A stretch of DNA of 64,000 bases from Prorocentrum cordatum. Its lineage: Eukaryota; Sar; Dinophyceae; Prorocentrales; Prorocentraceae. The translations under genes and the position numbers were made by a program. The notes beneath the pieces are model-generated. The model did not search any database and had not been told where the DNA came from. It worked only from the letters and a program-made list of their open reading frames with translations. The stretch is taken from NCBI GenBank assembly GCA_963575745.1, contig CAUYUJ010014191.1:255385-319384 (forward strand), in the 5' to 3' direction. This document shows, one piece after another, positions 1 through 9,999 of the stretch; positions within the stretch are counted from its first letter, which is position 1, and every line of letters begins with the position of its first letter.

Positions 1-1104
1 CCCTTGGCATGTTTGGACGACTTGGCCACTCGCCGCGCGATCGGCACGCTGAACGTGGCCGTGTGGGTGGACGACCCAACTATGCACAGCAAGCTCGATG
101 TGGCGATGACAGCAAGGGTTGCGCCCGATAGCCAGGCGGCGGAAGAAATTTCGGGGACTCGCCTCCGAAAGCTCCTCCGACAACTACGGAACATCGAAGC
201 GCAGCCGCATCGTGACTTGGGCCCGCAACAGAAGCGGAAGCTGCTGCGACGCCCTTCTTTGGAAGTGGCTCGTGCCAAACAGCGTGGCCGACTGCGGCCA
301 CGCAGCCAGCCCCCAGGCATTGGTGGACAGAGGTTGCTGTCGAATGAGCCGGAGGCGGGGCGCTCGACGCAGGTGCCTTTGGTCCTGCAGGTCCCGCCCA
401 GAGATGTCGGCCGGATCATCGGCGTGGACGGGGCCAACATTCAGGCTTTCGAGAAGGCTTCGGGCACGAGGATTGCGGTGAAGATTCCTGCAGCCTCGTC
501 TTGCACTCCGTTGCCTGCCGAGGTTCGCATCCAGGGGGAGGGAATGGCGGTGCGCAAAGCGTGCGCCATGCTTGCAGTAGTGGTCAACGGCGCAAGCCCC
601 GACGACGCCTTATCCTTGGCCTTGTCCTTGGGCAGCGCGGACCCGGAAACCGATCGAGCTCCCGCGGCCATTCCGGCCCGGCAGCAAGGTGCCGCTCGAG
701 GCTTGCGCCTCGACCCGGCTTTCGGCCTCGCACCGGGCGAACCAACGGGAAGGGAAAAGTTGGTATCTGACGGTGTTAGGTTTGTCTACTTGCCCGTTGG
801 CAGCGGATCGGTCAGCGAATATCTCTTTCTCTGCAGAGTACCCGGCTGCCAGGCTTGGACCACTTGGTCCACTGATGCTATTGGCTCCGACTTCGTTTGG
901 GATATCGTAGACGCGGCGTCCTTGGCGAATATGGACGACGTCAGGCTTCTACCTGACGCAGCTCCTCACTCAAGCTTCGACGGTGCCAACATAGTGGTGG
1001 AGAGAGACATCGGTAACGGCGACATCAAGTGGATATGCAATGGGCCCGCAGATGACTACGATGATTGGACACTTTTGGGGGCCCTCCCGGGAAAAGACGG
1101 ATAG
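1..1104 (+). CDS. KH-domain RNA-binding protein, 5'-partial
   Basis: The frame is open from the left edge and has no ATG near its beginning, so the true start lies outside the window. It ends at TAG 1102-1104. Around residues 124-195 it shows a KH fold signature: a hydrophobic beta strand (VPLVLQVP), the helix-turn-helix IIGVDGANIQ with the GxxG loop (GVDG, residues 140-143), then a second strand EVRIQGE and a helix rich in Ala and Val. In the KH family the GxxG loop contacts single-stranded RNA or DNA, so RNA binding is the likely role. The N-terminal 120 residues are basic and unrecognised. The C-terminal 130 residues contain a Trp/Cys-rich stretch I do not recognise. It overlaps the next frame by 65 bases, which may reflect a frameshift or an unseen intron. 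Confidence 0.6.
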   Translation, partial: PLACLDDLATRRAIGTLNVAVWVDDPTMHSKLDVAMTARVAPDSQAAEEISGTRLRKLLRQLRNIEAQPHRDLGPQQKRKLLRRPSLEVARAKQRGRLRPRSQPPGIGGQRLLSNEPEAGRSTQVPLVLQVPPRDVGRIIGVDGANIQAFEKASGTRIAVKIPAASSCTPLPAEVRIQGEGMAVRKACAMLAVVVNGASPDDALSLALSLGSADPETDRAPAAIPARQQGAARGLRLDPAFGLAPGEPTGREKLVSDGVRFVYLPVGSGSVSEYLFLCRVPGCQAWTTWSTDAIGSDFVWDIVDAASLANMDDVRLLPDAAPHSSFDGANIVVERDIGNGDIKWICNGPADDYDDWTLLGALPGKDG

Positions 1105-1873
1105 ATTGGCTGCTGCTGCAGCGTCGCTCGCTGCCCCTGCCGACGGCGCGGTCCTCGACGCCGTTCGAGCGGCAAACCTTCGACGATCGCGCATGGCCGC
1201 CTCTGTCGCCGTCGGCCGTGGAGAGGGTTGCCTGCCGCGCGGGGCTTCCTGCCGCGAACGGTGCAGCACCGCGACCCCTGACCCAATTCCAGCTCCAGGA
1301 CCTCGCCGGCATGGGCGTGGGCGCAGTCCGAGCCAGGCGCCCAGCGTCGACAACAGCGACGGCGGTTCCCCAGCGAGGCGCGGGCGACCTTCCAGTGTCT
1401 CCAGGATGCCGGGGACTTCCGCGCGAGGTGCTTCCCGAAGCAACGAGCCACCTGCGAACGATAGTCTACTTGGTCGGGTCGATGCCTACCTGCTCGACTC
1501 GGACAATGGTGGTGCACATCTTTCGGTCGTCGGAGGTCTGTTCGGGCTCAAGAAGACGCTCTTCAAGATGTGCTATCAGGTAGACGACGTCTCGCATCGG
1601 GATGCGTTTGTCCACTCTCCGCCAGGTCTCGGAGCGCCTCGCCTTTACCTACGAGTACCCGTCGGTGAAGAGTGTCAGGTCGGGGACGTCTGCAAGGAGT
1701 ACGGCGGCTTTCACAAGGCGGTGCTGCTAGCGAGGCGGCCCGGCAACTCCCGCAGGGCCGCCATTGTGGAGTTCGACGGCAAGCTGTCAGCACGGCGAGC
1801 GCTGGCGAGCCCGACGAGTGCCAAGCCGGCCTGGGCGGTCCGACATGCACGGAGCACGACCTCTGAGGCATGA
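1040..1873 (+). CDS. Hypothetical protein with a possible winged-helix segment
   Basis: This 277-residue frame begins at an ATG inside the end of the KH frame, in a different phase. Its first 140 residues are Ala/Arg/Ser-rich and look disordered. Residues about 143-177 read LLGRVDAYLLDSDNGG followed by LSVVGGLFGLKKTLFK. That is a helix, then a Gly-rich turn, then a helix ending in Leu-Lys-Lys, a pattern like small winged-helix (LOTUS/OST-HTH type) domains. The similarity is by eye only. An RRM-like strand (AAIVEFDGKLSARRAL) follows near the C-terminus. It may be the continuation of the KH gene after an intron or a one-base indel. I do not assign a function. Confidence 0.35.
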   Translation: MGPQMTTMIGHFWGPSREKTDRLAAAAASLAAPADGAVLDAVRAANLRRSRMAASVAVGRGEGCLPRGASCRERCSTATPDPIPAPGPRRHGRGRSPSQAPSVDNSDGGSPARRGRPSSVSRMPGTSARGASRSNEPPANDSLLGRVDAYLLDSDNGGAHLSVVGGLFGLKKTLFKMCYQVDDVSHRDAFVHSPPGLGAPRLYLRVPVGEECQVGDVCKEYGGFHKAVLLARRPGNSRRAAIVEFDGKLSARRALASPTSAKPAWAVRHARSTTSEA

Positions 1874-2509
1874 GGTTTCCTATTTTATCTCGGCGCCCGG
1901 AGTTCCCTGTGGATCCAGGCCGACGCCTCTCCGCCTCCTCCCGTGCGTTGGGGGGGCCTCCAGCCATGTGTATCAGGCAGCGTAGCATCTGCGTCAGCAG
2001 CATATGGGAGAGCATGCTGCGCTTGGAATAAATGTTGAGTTCCTGCACGCGTAGTTACAAGTTCCCGCGGCGCTGCCCCCATGTCTGAACAAGAGAGCAC
2101 GCGTAGTTACAAGTTCCCGTGGTGCTGCCCCTAGATGGCAGACTCTTGCCGGAAGGCGTAAGTGGCCTCCAGCTCCTCCCCCCTCCTCCCCCTGCTGCCC
2201 CCTCTTCTCGTCCTTTTGGTCCAGTAGTTGCTCGACGCCCAGAGTTCCTTGTGGACTCCAGGTCGTCTTGTGGACACTGGGGTGTCCCTGTGGACTCCTA
2301 GTTGTCCTCCCCTCTCTCCTCTCCCCTTCCCCCTCTCCTCCCTCTTCCTGTTTCTATATGTTCTGGCTGCGCCGTCAGCCTCCTCGCCGCCGGCGCCAGG
2401 TGCCGCCGCGCGCGCGCCGCAGGCGAGGCTGTGACAGGTCGCCGCTTCTTGTCTCAAAGTCCTCGCGCCGAACGCCGGCCGAGGCCCCAGGGTTGCCTGG
2501 ATCTTTCCA
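1874..2509. other. Intergenic, short duplications
   Basis: No coding signal is convincing here. A ~35-base block beginning CACGCGTAGTTACAAGTTCC occurs twice 52 bases apart (2046 and 2098). A second cluster at 2240-2300 repeats 'tgtggactcc' three times. The stretch 2300-2350 is pyrimidine-rich (CTCCC). Confidence 0.7.
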
Positions 2510-3205
2510 TTGTTCGCGCGGGCTTGCGGGGCTGTGCTGCGCGAGCGCTGCGCGTGCAAAGAAGCTCAGGTGGGCGCGCTTCAACCACGAGCGGCGCTGG
2601 TGGTGCGAGATCTGCCAGAAGCTCTGCGCTGGCAAAGAGCACATATTGGGTGCGGCCACTACGACGAGGCCGCGACGCAGAGGGGCACAGGCTGGCCGGA
2701 CCCCAGATCGCACACTGGGCAGGGCAACCTCTGGGCCAGGACCCGGGGATCGACTATGGACTGCGTGACAGGGCACCATATTGAAAGACCAAAGTGGCCA
2801 GGCTGGGAACTCCCCGGCGCAGCCAAGGACGGCAGCTGTGCGCATATTCCAGGCTGGACCTTTCCAGAGGACTGGGACTACGTACCAGTCAACTTCGCCT
2901 ATCGCGACGACGCGTTCGACTTCGCCATTTCCACCGACATTGCACTCGGCAGACCTCCGCCCCTCCAGCTTATACCGATACGGTTTGGGGGGCCAGCGCT
3001 GGGCGCGCTTCAGGTGCGCGGGGGGGCGCCGACCTGCTTCCCCCCAACCCAGCCGCAACAGGCAGGCTATGCGCAGCACCGTTTCAGAGGGAGAGACGCG
3101 CCGGCTCCAGTAGGGCTTCGTCGCGGGACCCAGTGGACCGCGCAGGACAGCCTCTGGTGGGCGAGAACAGCTGGGCAGGCGACGCTCCCCACCAGACCAG
3201 CGTAA
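2510..3205 (+). pseudogene. N-terminal fragment of the degraded helicase gene
   Basis: Short coding-looking pieces lie in three phases upstream of the helicase core. One piece near 2570-2650 reads FNHERRWWCEICQKLC followed by a His. This resembles the start of a U1-type C2H2 zinc finger (Trp-Trp-Cys-x2-Cys). A second piece near 2757-2980 (MDCVTGHHIERPKWPGW and on to a Phe/Asp-rich segment) is in another phase, and from about 3130 the main helicase frame takes over. No single frame holds them together, so at least two indels or unannotated introns are needed. Assignment to the helicase gene rests on proximity and continuous coding character, not on a recognised domain order. Confidence 0.4.
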
Positions 3206-5984
3206 CACCTGACTCCCCTGCGGACAAGGCAGCCGAGGCCGTCATACAGCTGTTTACCATGCCCGAGGACAGCCCAGGCGCGCAATTCCGCCTCCACACC
3301 CCCCTTGGCGCGGTCCCCGACGCAGTCAACCTGCCAAAACATTGGGAGCAAGATCTACGACAAAGGGGCAACACTCTTTGCAGGCTAGCCTGGACCGAGC
3401 ACATGGCAGCCGCTGAGGCTGCGTGGGACGGCTCCGCAAAGACCAGGACAGAGCTGGCGCGCAAAAAGAGCTGCGCCCTGGAAGTGGCTGTCACCCCCAT
3501 CAGCGAGCGGTCCTCCTGCCACATTCTAGACAAGTACAACCTTCGCATCGCTTTCCCCCCGCAGGAAGGGAAGCTGCTGTTACACCTACATTGGCCAGTC
3601 GAGTTCAAGCTGATGCTACGAGGAGTGGAAGGCGGGATGGACGCTCAGTCACGCACATTGCTGCTCTGTCTGACCGGCCCAACGGAAGACCAGATCGCCA
3701 CCCTCAAGCTCGTGTGGCCACCGGACCTCGGGGGCACCATCCCCCGCAACGAGTGCGACATCCTCAAACTAAGGGCAGGCTCCAAGTACCCCGCGAACCA
3801 AGCCCTGGCATGGTGCGACTCCAGCCAGGCCGAGGAGCTACGCTCAGACGGTTTGAACGAGAAGGCTGGCAAGGAAGGCGACGTTGTGCATCGGTTGGAC
3901 AAGGCTCCATCTAAGTTGCAGTACTGGCGAATATACGATGCCGTCAGTAATATTTACAAACTACAGCAGGGTCCAGACGACCTGGTGGGCTCGCCGCTCG
4001 ACGTCCTAACCTTCCTACTCAACCACCGCGCCATCGACAAGAAGGACAGGACGCGTGCGAATGAAGTGGAGAATGCCAGGAAGGGCAGCAGCTCCCTTCT
4101 TTCCAGGGCAAGAGCCACCATCGAGGCCAAGGTCCGTATCCCCCCCGCAAGCGAGACGGACGACGCAACACATGGGACACAGCAGTGCGAGGGGTCACCC
4201 GACTCCCCCTTCACTGACGACGAGGTTGAGGGCGCTGTGGGACAGGTGCTCCAGCGGGTCAGGAACCTTCCCCCCATGTCCAACCTGGGCGACGCCGCTC
4301 TACGACATCGGCTCAACGCGGACGCTAGCAAAGCCCTGGTCGCCACCACGCGTCACCATGTCACAGTGGTGCACGGGCCCCCAGGGACTGGCAAAACACT
4401 GTTCTCAGTGGCCACGATGGACGCCTGGGCAAACTCGCTTCCCAAGGGTCAGGCAGTGGCCCTCTCGGCTGGGTCAGACGCAGCAGCCGACCAGCCTGCT
4501 ATCGGCTTAGGGGAGGCGTACGAAGGTGGCAGGTTGGCGCCCGGTACCTGCTTCCCCAACAGGTGCGTCAGGTTGGCAAAGGACACGCGGGTAGCACCCG
4601 AGCTCTCCCACCTCGCACCCGGGGGGCACTTCTACAGAACGCACAACCGCCACCCCCACCTGAGCGGCCCCTCCAAGGAACCCACCGCCCTCCGAGCGCA
4701 GTTGCTGAGGGATGCCAAGATGATCATTGCGACGCGCGAAGCGGCATAATAATTCAAGCTCGCCTCCCCCGCTGCCCTGCTCATAATCGACGGGGCAGGA
4801 CAGGCGCGCGAACTGATGGCCGCAATGTCCCTAGTTAGCGTCATACGCTCTGGCGGACACCTGTTGCTAATCAGCGATCCAAAGCAGCTCCCCCCGACCG
4901 TCCTCTCCAGGAAGGCGGCCGACCGCGGGCTGTGTCTCTCGATTTTCGACCGACTGCACAACGCGCTGGGTGAGGACACCATTGCGGTGGTGCAACTGAC
5001 CTTTTGCTACCGCATGCACCCCCTCCTGTTGTCCTGGCCCAACGTGGTCTTCTACAACAAGGCGATCAAGACTGGCCTCGCCGACCCCCTCAGACAAAGG
5101 CCGCTGGTGATGGGATCGCCATAGCAGCAGATTCTGCCCTGGGACGGCGCTCGGCTCATCAAGCTGGCCAAGGCCACCAAGACCACCCCGGAGGACCTGG
5201 GGGGCTTTCTGAGGGACCTGCAGCCCCCTACACAGCCCCAGGAGGAGAGGCATCGGTTCCTCCTGGTCGACAACCCCTCGGTCGAGGTCTCGTCCAACCT
5301 CCATGCAGGGCTCGCTAATCTTCCAGAGGCTGCGCAGACGGTGGACATCGTACGTGCGCTGAGGCCGGCCATGGAAAAGGGGGCCGCAGTCATCGTGGTG
5401 GTTGGCTATCAATTGCAGTGTGCAGTACTCGAGAAGAACGGCTGGCCACAGTCAGGTCGCAGCATCAGCGGCACCTTGGGGCGGTCCAAGTCCAGGGGAA
5501 AAGGGGTCGGCAAAGGTGAGGCGATCAGAGCAAACGACTGCACCTCTATCCCCCCCGAGCGCGCAGGTGACCACAAAGGATGCGAAAGCGTATTCGAGCA
5601 ATGGAGTTCCCCCTCAATGGAATTGACATACGCTTGCAAGGGCTACGTCAGGTTGCCGAGGAGTACCTCGCCAACGGCAGACTCACCATTTCCACCACTG
5701 GCTCGAGCCAAGCTGGGGAGGCCGACGCGGTGATCTACCTCACCACACGCTCCAACTTCTGGCACGACTGGGGCTTGATGGACAATCCCAGCAGGGTGAA
5801 CGTCGCCATCACGCGGGCCACCTCCAACGCGGTCATAATCGGGGATGGAAGGATGTTCAGCACTGCCACTGGAGCACACCTTAAGGGAGCTCTCCGAGTA
5901 CGGGAGGATGGCCAAGCTATGGGTCCGCTTCAAGGGGGAAAACCTGGGCAGCAGAAACACGCTGCACACGGACCAGGAGCTTGA
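2794..5984 (+). pseudogene. Upf1-like SF1 helicase (DNA2/NAM7 type), disrupted
   Basis: The SF1B helicase motifs appear in order. Walker A GPPGTGKT is at 4375-4398. A degenerate motif II follows (LLIIDGAGQA, where the family has DEAxQA). Motif III is SDPKQLPP near 4873, and the Upf1-type motif is TFCYRMHP near 5005. The motif IV-like VIVVVGYQLQ is near 5390. Motifs V and VI (GEADAVIYL and NVAITRA) lie between 5715 and 5830. Family members unwind RNA or DNA using ATP. The gene is broken. TAATAA stands in frame at 4747-4752 between motifs I and II, TAG is at 5122, and the phase changes between about 5460 and 5650, before motif V. The Asp-Glu pair of motif II is also lost, so helicase activity is unlikely. 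About 500 residues precede Walker A; they are unrecognised but coding-like. Confidence 0.75.
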
Positions 5985-6472
5985 CCCCATCTCTGACTTC
6001 GAGTCATGGATTCCCGCTGCCCCCACACACAGGAGACGACAGCGTAAAGGGCCTGGACGACGCCATCAAGAAGGCCAAGGCTAGAATGGAGAGCAGCTTT
6101 GCAGACCGCATCGCCGCACTTCTAGATCCCCAGTTCTCCTGGGATAAGTTGAGTGCCGATCTCTCGGATAGCTTAAAGAAGTTGGTGGACGACCCTATGA
6201 TGGCCATCCTTCTTTACACCGTGTCCGGACTGCACCCCCACCAGTGGCAGATGGGGGCCACTCCCAGGCAGCCTGGCAGCCTGGACAGGAAAGCCTGGAG
6301 TTACCTTGGCTATTGCTTGGACGTGGAGGTTAGAATTGATGCTAGCAACCTCGTGTACAACCTCACGTGGGCTGCCCTGGTTTGGTTTCTTGGACTGGGC
6401 ACGCCGTGGTTCGACGAGCAGCTGGGCGTCGCATACGAGTCCCTCCCACCGCTGCCCCACATGGTCGGGTGA
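5981..6472 (+). CDS. Unrecognised domain after the helicase, possible C-terminal part
   Basis: This 163-residue frame directly abuts motif VI of the helicase, in another phase. It holds an acidic/basic helical stretch (GLDDAIKKAKARMESSFADR) and a Leu/Asp-rich helix. It then has a Trp/Tyr-rich segment and a hydrophobic run (NLTWAALVWFLGLGTPWF) that could be a buried helix or a membrane segment. It has no match I can name. It could be the C-terminus of the helicase protein reached through a frameshift, or a separate small gene; the former is favoured because there is no spacer. Confidence 0.35.
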   Translation: MTPSLTSSHGFPLPPHTGDDSVKGLDDAIKKAKARMESSFADRIAALLDPQFSWDKLSADLSDSLKKLVDDPMMAILLYTVSGLHPHQWQMGATPRQPGSLDRKAWSYLGYCLDVEVRIDASNLVYNLTWAALVWFLGLGTPWFDEQLGVAYESLPPLPHMVG

Positions 6473-7169
6473 TCGCCCCCGTGACTCATCCCTCAACCCC
6501 CCACCCCCCCGGCCGGATTTCTTTTCTTCTTTCCGCGGGGGGTCAACCTTCGCGGCGACCCGTTAAACCCGGGACCCCTGGCGGCGCATCGATTTCTTTC
6601 CTTCTTCCCCGCGCGCGTTGCCGTTGGAACCCCTGGACCCCTCCGACTACCGTGCAACTCGTACTTGAGTACAACTGGTGCTATCAAACCCGAACCCGAA
6701 CCCAAACCTCACCGGCTGTAATTCAGTTGTTCCCGTACTAATACAAATCCCTAGTGCAACCGCGATTAAGGTGTTGTTGCATTGCACTTACAGTCTCGGC
6801 TCTCACGCTTTTCTTCCTCTGGTTGCGCTTGGGGGGGTGGGGCCCCTCGCGCGGGCACCCCCGCGGCTGGGAGTTCATTCCTCTTCCGGAATTTGAGGGG
6901 GGGGTAACCCCCGTGCTCGAACCCCATCGCCAGGTTTTTTTCTTTCCTCCGCGGAAACCGGACCCCCTGGGTTCTTCGGCGCGCCCCATTTTTTTTTCTT
7001 TCCGGTTGGGCCTCCATGGGTCTTAGGTTGGAGTCACCCGGGTGATGTCGGGTGCAACGGCCGCCCCAAGGCCTCCTGCCGCTGCACCCCCAAGGGCGCG
7101 CTCCCACAGCTGCCCGCGGCCTGGAGCAGCTCCACCTGCCGGTGCAGACGTCGCAGGGAGCACCCAGGA
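6473..7169. other. Repeat-rich spacer
   Basis: No gene is seen. Two similar blocks containing TTTCTTTCC, CCGCGG and ACCCC occur at about 6510-6610 and 6930-7010, which suggests two diverged copies of a short dispersed repeat. A run of 'aacccgaacccg' at 6688-6706 is a short hexamer-like repeat and is not long enough to call telomeric. Confidence 0.6.
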
Positions 7170-8183
7170 ATGGAGAATCTGCATGCCCTGCTCCAGCCCG
7201 ATAAGACCGACGGTATTTTCATTCAGACGCTAGTAGGGAACGACAAGCGGCCCCTCAACCCCCCCACGCTCAGAGTGCTTCTGGTGGTCGTGATGCTACA
7301 GCTACGCGAGCCCCGCGCCGCACTCTGGCCCTTACCGTATCCGGAGGCCACAGGTGACATTCTGGAGGCCATAATGGGCTTGTGCCTTCCATGGCAGGAG
7401 GCTCACAAGGAGTTCCGCACCCAGTTCGCGGAGACGCGGGGATTCAAGCTTACGGACCTTGCCACCCTCCACACCAAACTAGCGGAGGTCATACACCACA
7501 CTAGCACCTTGGCCACATACGCCCATCACCACGAGGTTGCCGGCAAGCACAATTGTCCCAAGACATGGGCAGCGATGCAGACGCACAACTTCACCCAGGA
7601 GGCTCCCCTACGCGCACTGGAGACTCTGGTCCGGCCAGTCGACGTCACTCAGCTAAGCAGGGGAGGGTGCTCCATATGCCAGTTGCACACAGCCCTGGCG
7701 GGGTCAGAGATTGGACTGGGCAGCCCTGGAACCATGGCCGACCTCCAGTACATCGAAGGAGGGGCAGCATTTTCCAACCACCGACTCGACGAGGACATCC
7801 CTGCCCCCCCGGCCCCAAGGACCCCACTGCCCCCCCCATTCGTGCGCGACGGGCGCTTCTGCAGGCAGCAGAAGGACGCCACCCACAACTGCGACGGATG
7901 CAGCAGTGTCGGACTAAGTGGTACAGCGGGCACTTTTGAAGACGACTACACGAGGGAGCTTCTAGCCCAGAACCGCGCGCAGACGTACGCGGAGGGCAAG
8001 AACTGCAGATGGCTCTGCCAGCGATGCTGGGTCAGCTCGCTGGAGAAGAGAGGGGACAGCGCGCAACTGCAGGAAGTCCACTCAGCGGTTACTACAGGAG
8101 CACAAGCGCAGACTGGACGAGAACCGCGCTCAGAAAAGGGCCAGGACTTTCCCCTCCTTGGCCCGACTCCCGCTGGGAGTTAG
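7170..8183 (+). CDS. Cys-rich hypothetical protein
   Basis: The frame starts at an ATG and runs 337 residues. The first 170 residues look like an ordinary soluble alpha-helical domain. After them come three Cys clusters: CSICQ near residue 168, HNCDGCSS near 237 and CRWLCQRCW near 287. This spacing suggests one or two zinc-binding folds. Between them is a Pro-rich linker with an acidic NHRLDEDI segment. It lies 0.7 kb after the disrupted helicase and on the same strand, so it could be part of the same original gene or element. I do not recognise the family. Codon use and the absence of internal stops make it more credible than the neighbouring short frames. Confidence 0.45.
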   Translation: MENLHALLQPDKTDGIFIQTLVGNDKRPLNPPTLRVLLVVVMLQLREPRAALWPLPYPEATGDILEAIMGLCLPWQEAHKEFRTQFAETRGFKLTDLATLHTKLAEVIHHTSTLATYAHHHEVAGKHNCPKTWAAMQTHNFTQEAPLRALETLVRPVDVTQLSRGGCSICQLHTALAGSEIGLGSPGTMADLQYIEGGAAFSNHRLDEDIPAPPAPRTPLPPPFVRDGRFCRQQKDATHNCDGCSSVGLSGTAGTFEDDYTRELLAQNRAQTYAEGKNCRWLCQRCWVSSLEKRGDSAQLQEVHSAVTTGAQAQTGREPRSEKGQDFPLLGPTPAGS

Positions 8184-8843
8184 AGTGACACCAGTTGCTG
8201 CCGCCCCAACCCTCAAGGAGCTCGTCCTACGCACGACTCGCCAGTACCGCCCAGCCAGCGTGGGTACCACATTCCCGCCACACAAGCTCACCGACGGCAG
8301 GTTCGGTACTGAGGTGCACCTGAACAAGTGCTACCCAGCCACCTGCGACTTCTGTCCCCCCTTTTTCCCCTTGCTTGAATGGCCGCGCCCGCGTTGGGCT
8401 GTTTCATATGGCGCGCAGAGTCGGACGCGGACTGCAATGCGGCGACAGGTCTCCCTCCGTGGGACGCGACGCCTTCACTGTGGACCAAGAAGCAGTGGAA
8501 TGACAGCAGGGCTTGCAGGAGGTGCCTGGTTCACATCTGGGACATTGCCCCTAGCGCCGTTGACCGGATACTGGACCAATGCTCGAACGACATATACCCA
8601 GATCCCCCCACCAAGAGGACAGCCACAAGCGAGACCTCAGAGGAATGGTACATCTACGACATGTCGGCGCATCTTTCCCCAAAAAGCCCAGCGCCAGCCG
8701 CAAGCTCCAACCCGCCCACAGCAGCGGCCGAGGGCAGCGCAGAGCTCGCTCCGCCCCCGCAGGAAGGCACAGACGGAGGCGGTGCTCGCAGCCTTTCACT
8801 ACTGGCTCTCCCACCACCGATTGCATCCCCACTACCCACTTAA
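8158..8843 (+). pseudogene. Continuation of the Cys-rich protein in shifted frames
   Basis: Coding character continues past the stop at 8183, but in another phase. From about 8170 to 8390 one frame contains CYPATCDFC (Cys-x4-Cys-x2-Cys). From about 8379 the original phase returns with a segment holding RACRRC and EEWYIYDMSAHL, then a Pro/Ala-rich tail. Two compensating indels, or a short intron, would join them to the preceding frame. This is inferred from phase and Cys content only. Confidence 0.35.
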
Positions 8844-8939
8844 TCCACCCGCCGTCTTGGTGGGGGGCAGTCGAGGGGCCCCGTCCGCGAGCTGGTCAAG
8901 TTCCTGTTCGAATGGAGCCACTCAGTCTACTCGCTCTGG

Positions 8940-9446
8940 GTGGCCCACGCCCAACGGTGGAGAAGGGAAGTCGTGGGAGAGGTGACAGACGACTCAGGGT
9001 GGTCCCACGAGCACCTGGTGCGGTTCCTGCAGTCCATCTACGGGGACGATATACATAGGAACGGGCATCCCCCTCACATCCAGTGGGACGGGCGGTGGAC
9101 GGCTGCAGCCAACGTGGTCAATCACCTAGTGGGGGGCAGCTCGAAGTACAAGGAAGCATGGCGATGCTACGTTGACAAACTCGACAGCCAGAGAGGTCAA
9201 TGCCCACAACGACAGCCACTGGATTCACGAACCACCTTTCTATCACAAACAAAGGACGACCTCGCAGAAGGAACAATCCAGCTCCTAGCCAGCTCGCGGA
9301 AGGACGGAAAGACCTGCGGTGCGGAAGAGGAAGGATCCCCCAACGCTGTTTGGCTCCGTCCCCGGACGACCTCACCCGACCCCCCCCCCCCTCCCCGCCC
9401 AAGCTACCCCCCGGCCGCCTGCCGCGCCAGGGCAGTCCAGCGGTGA
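8940..9446 (+). pseudogene. Hypothetical fragment
   Basis: There is no ATG at the left edge; the first codon shown is GTG inside a longer open stretch. The first 90 residues look like a real globular segment, with WSHEHLVRFLQSIYGDD and a Trp-Asp-Gly-Arg-Trp turn. The rest becomes Pro-rich and low in complexity. It is in phase with the end of the preceding fragment apart from a TAA at 8841-8843. It probably belongs to the same decayed gene. Function unknown. Confidence 0.3.
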
Positions 9447-9999
9447 GGGAGGGGAGGTTCCGTCCCCGCACAATTATGGAAGTGGCGGCGGCGACGAAGA
9501 GCTAGACTGGGACCCGTCAGAGTCAGAATTGCAGGCGCACGGAGCCCACCAAGACAGGCATGACTCCGAGGCCCGAGCCAGTCCAGCACGCCAAGTAGTC
9601 AAAGCCGACACCCCAGAGCGCAGCGACAGTGAGGCCTCTCACTGTCCGCCAGTCTCGTGGACCAAACCCCCGCAGCGTGCCGAGTCCAAAGCCTGGTCGC
9701 CGCGCGCCAGGGAATACCAGGCCGCAGTGTGCGACGACAGGAGGCTGGACACCAGGCTGAGGCTAGCTGAAAACAAGACAGAGCTCCTGCCGACCCCGAT
9801 TCCTGAGGGCGCCTCTCTCTGCCACACAGAACGCCCGCCACTGAGCCCCCCAGCCTCTTTGCAGCATCGCAGCGCAGGCCGAGGAAGCGAGCCGCAGAAT
9901 GCATCCGTCCCACCAGCGCGCCCTGACGACCTCATGCGGGCGTCTGTCGACCGTGTTCAGTGGTGCTTCAACTTACTGGTTGCGTGCAGCTGTCCATGA
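9319..9999 (+). CDS. Pro/Ser/Glu-rich hypothetical frame
   Basis: This 226-residue frame begins in a Pro-rich low-complexity part. It then carries an acidic segment (GGGDEELDWDPSESELQ) and a Ser/Glu/Arg-rich tail, the look of a disordered linker. It overlaps the end of the preceding fragment in another phase. It may be the tail of the same gene or chance coding in GC-rich DNA. No domain is recognised. Confidence 0.25.
   Translation: MRKRKDPPTLFGSVPGRPHPTPPPLPAQATPRPPAAPGQSSGEGGEVPSPHNYGSGGGDEELDWDPSESELQAHGAHQDRHDSEARASPARQVVKADTPERSDSEASHCPPVSWTKPPQRAESKAWSPRAREYQAAVCDDRRLDTRLRLAENKTELLPTPIPEGASLCHTERPPLSPPASLQHRSAGRGSEPQNASVPPARPDDLMRASVDRVQWCFNLLVACSCP

Noticed and set aside
6688-6706. 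Telomere-like (AACCCG)n
   Set aside because: Only three imperfect hexamers in an internal spacer.
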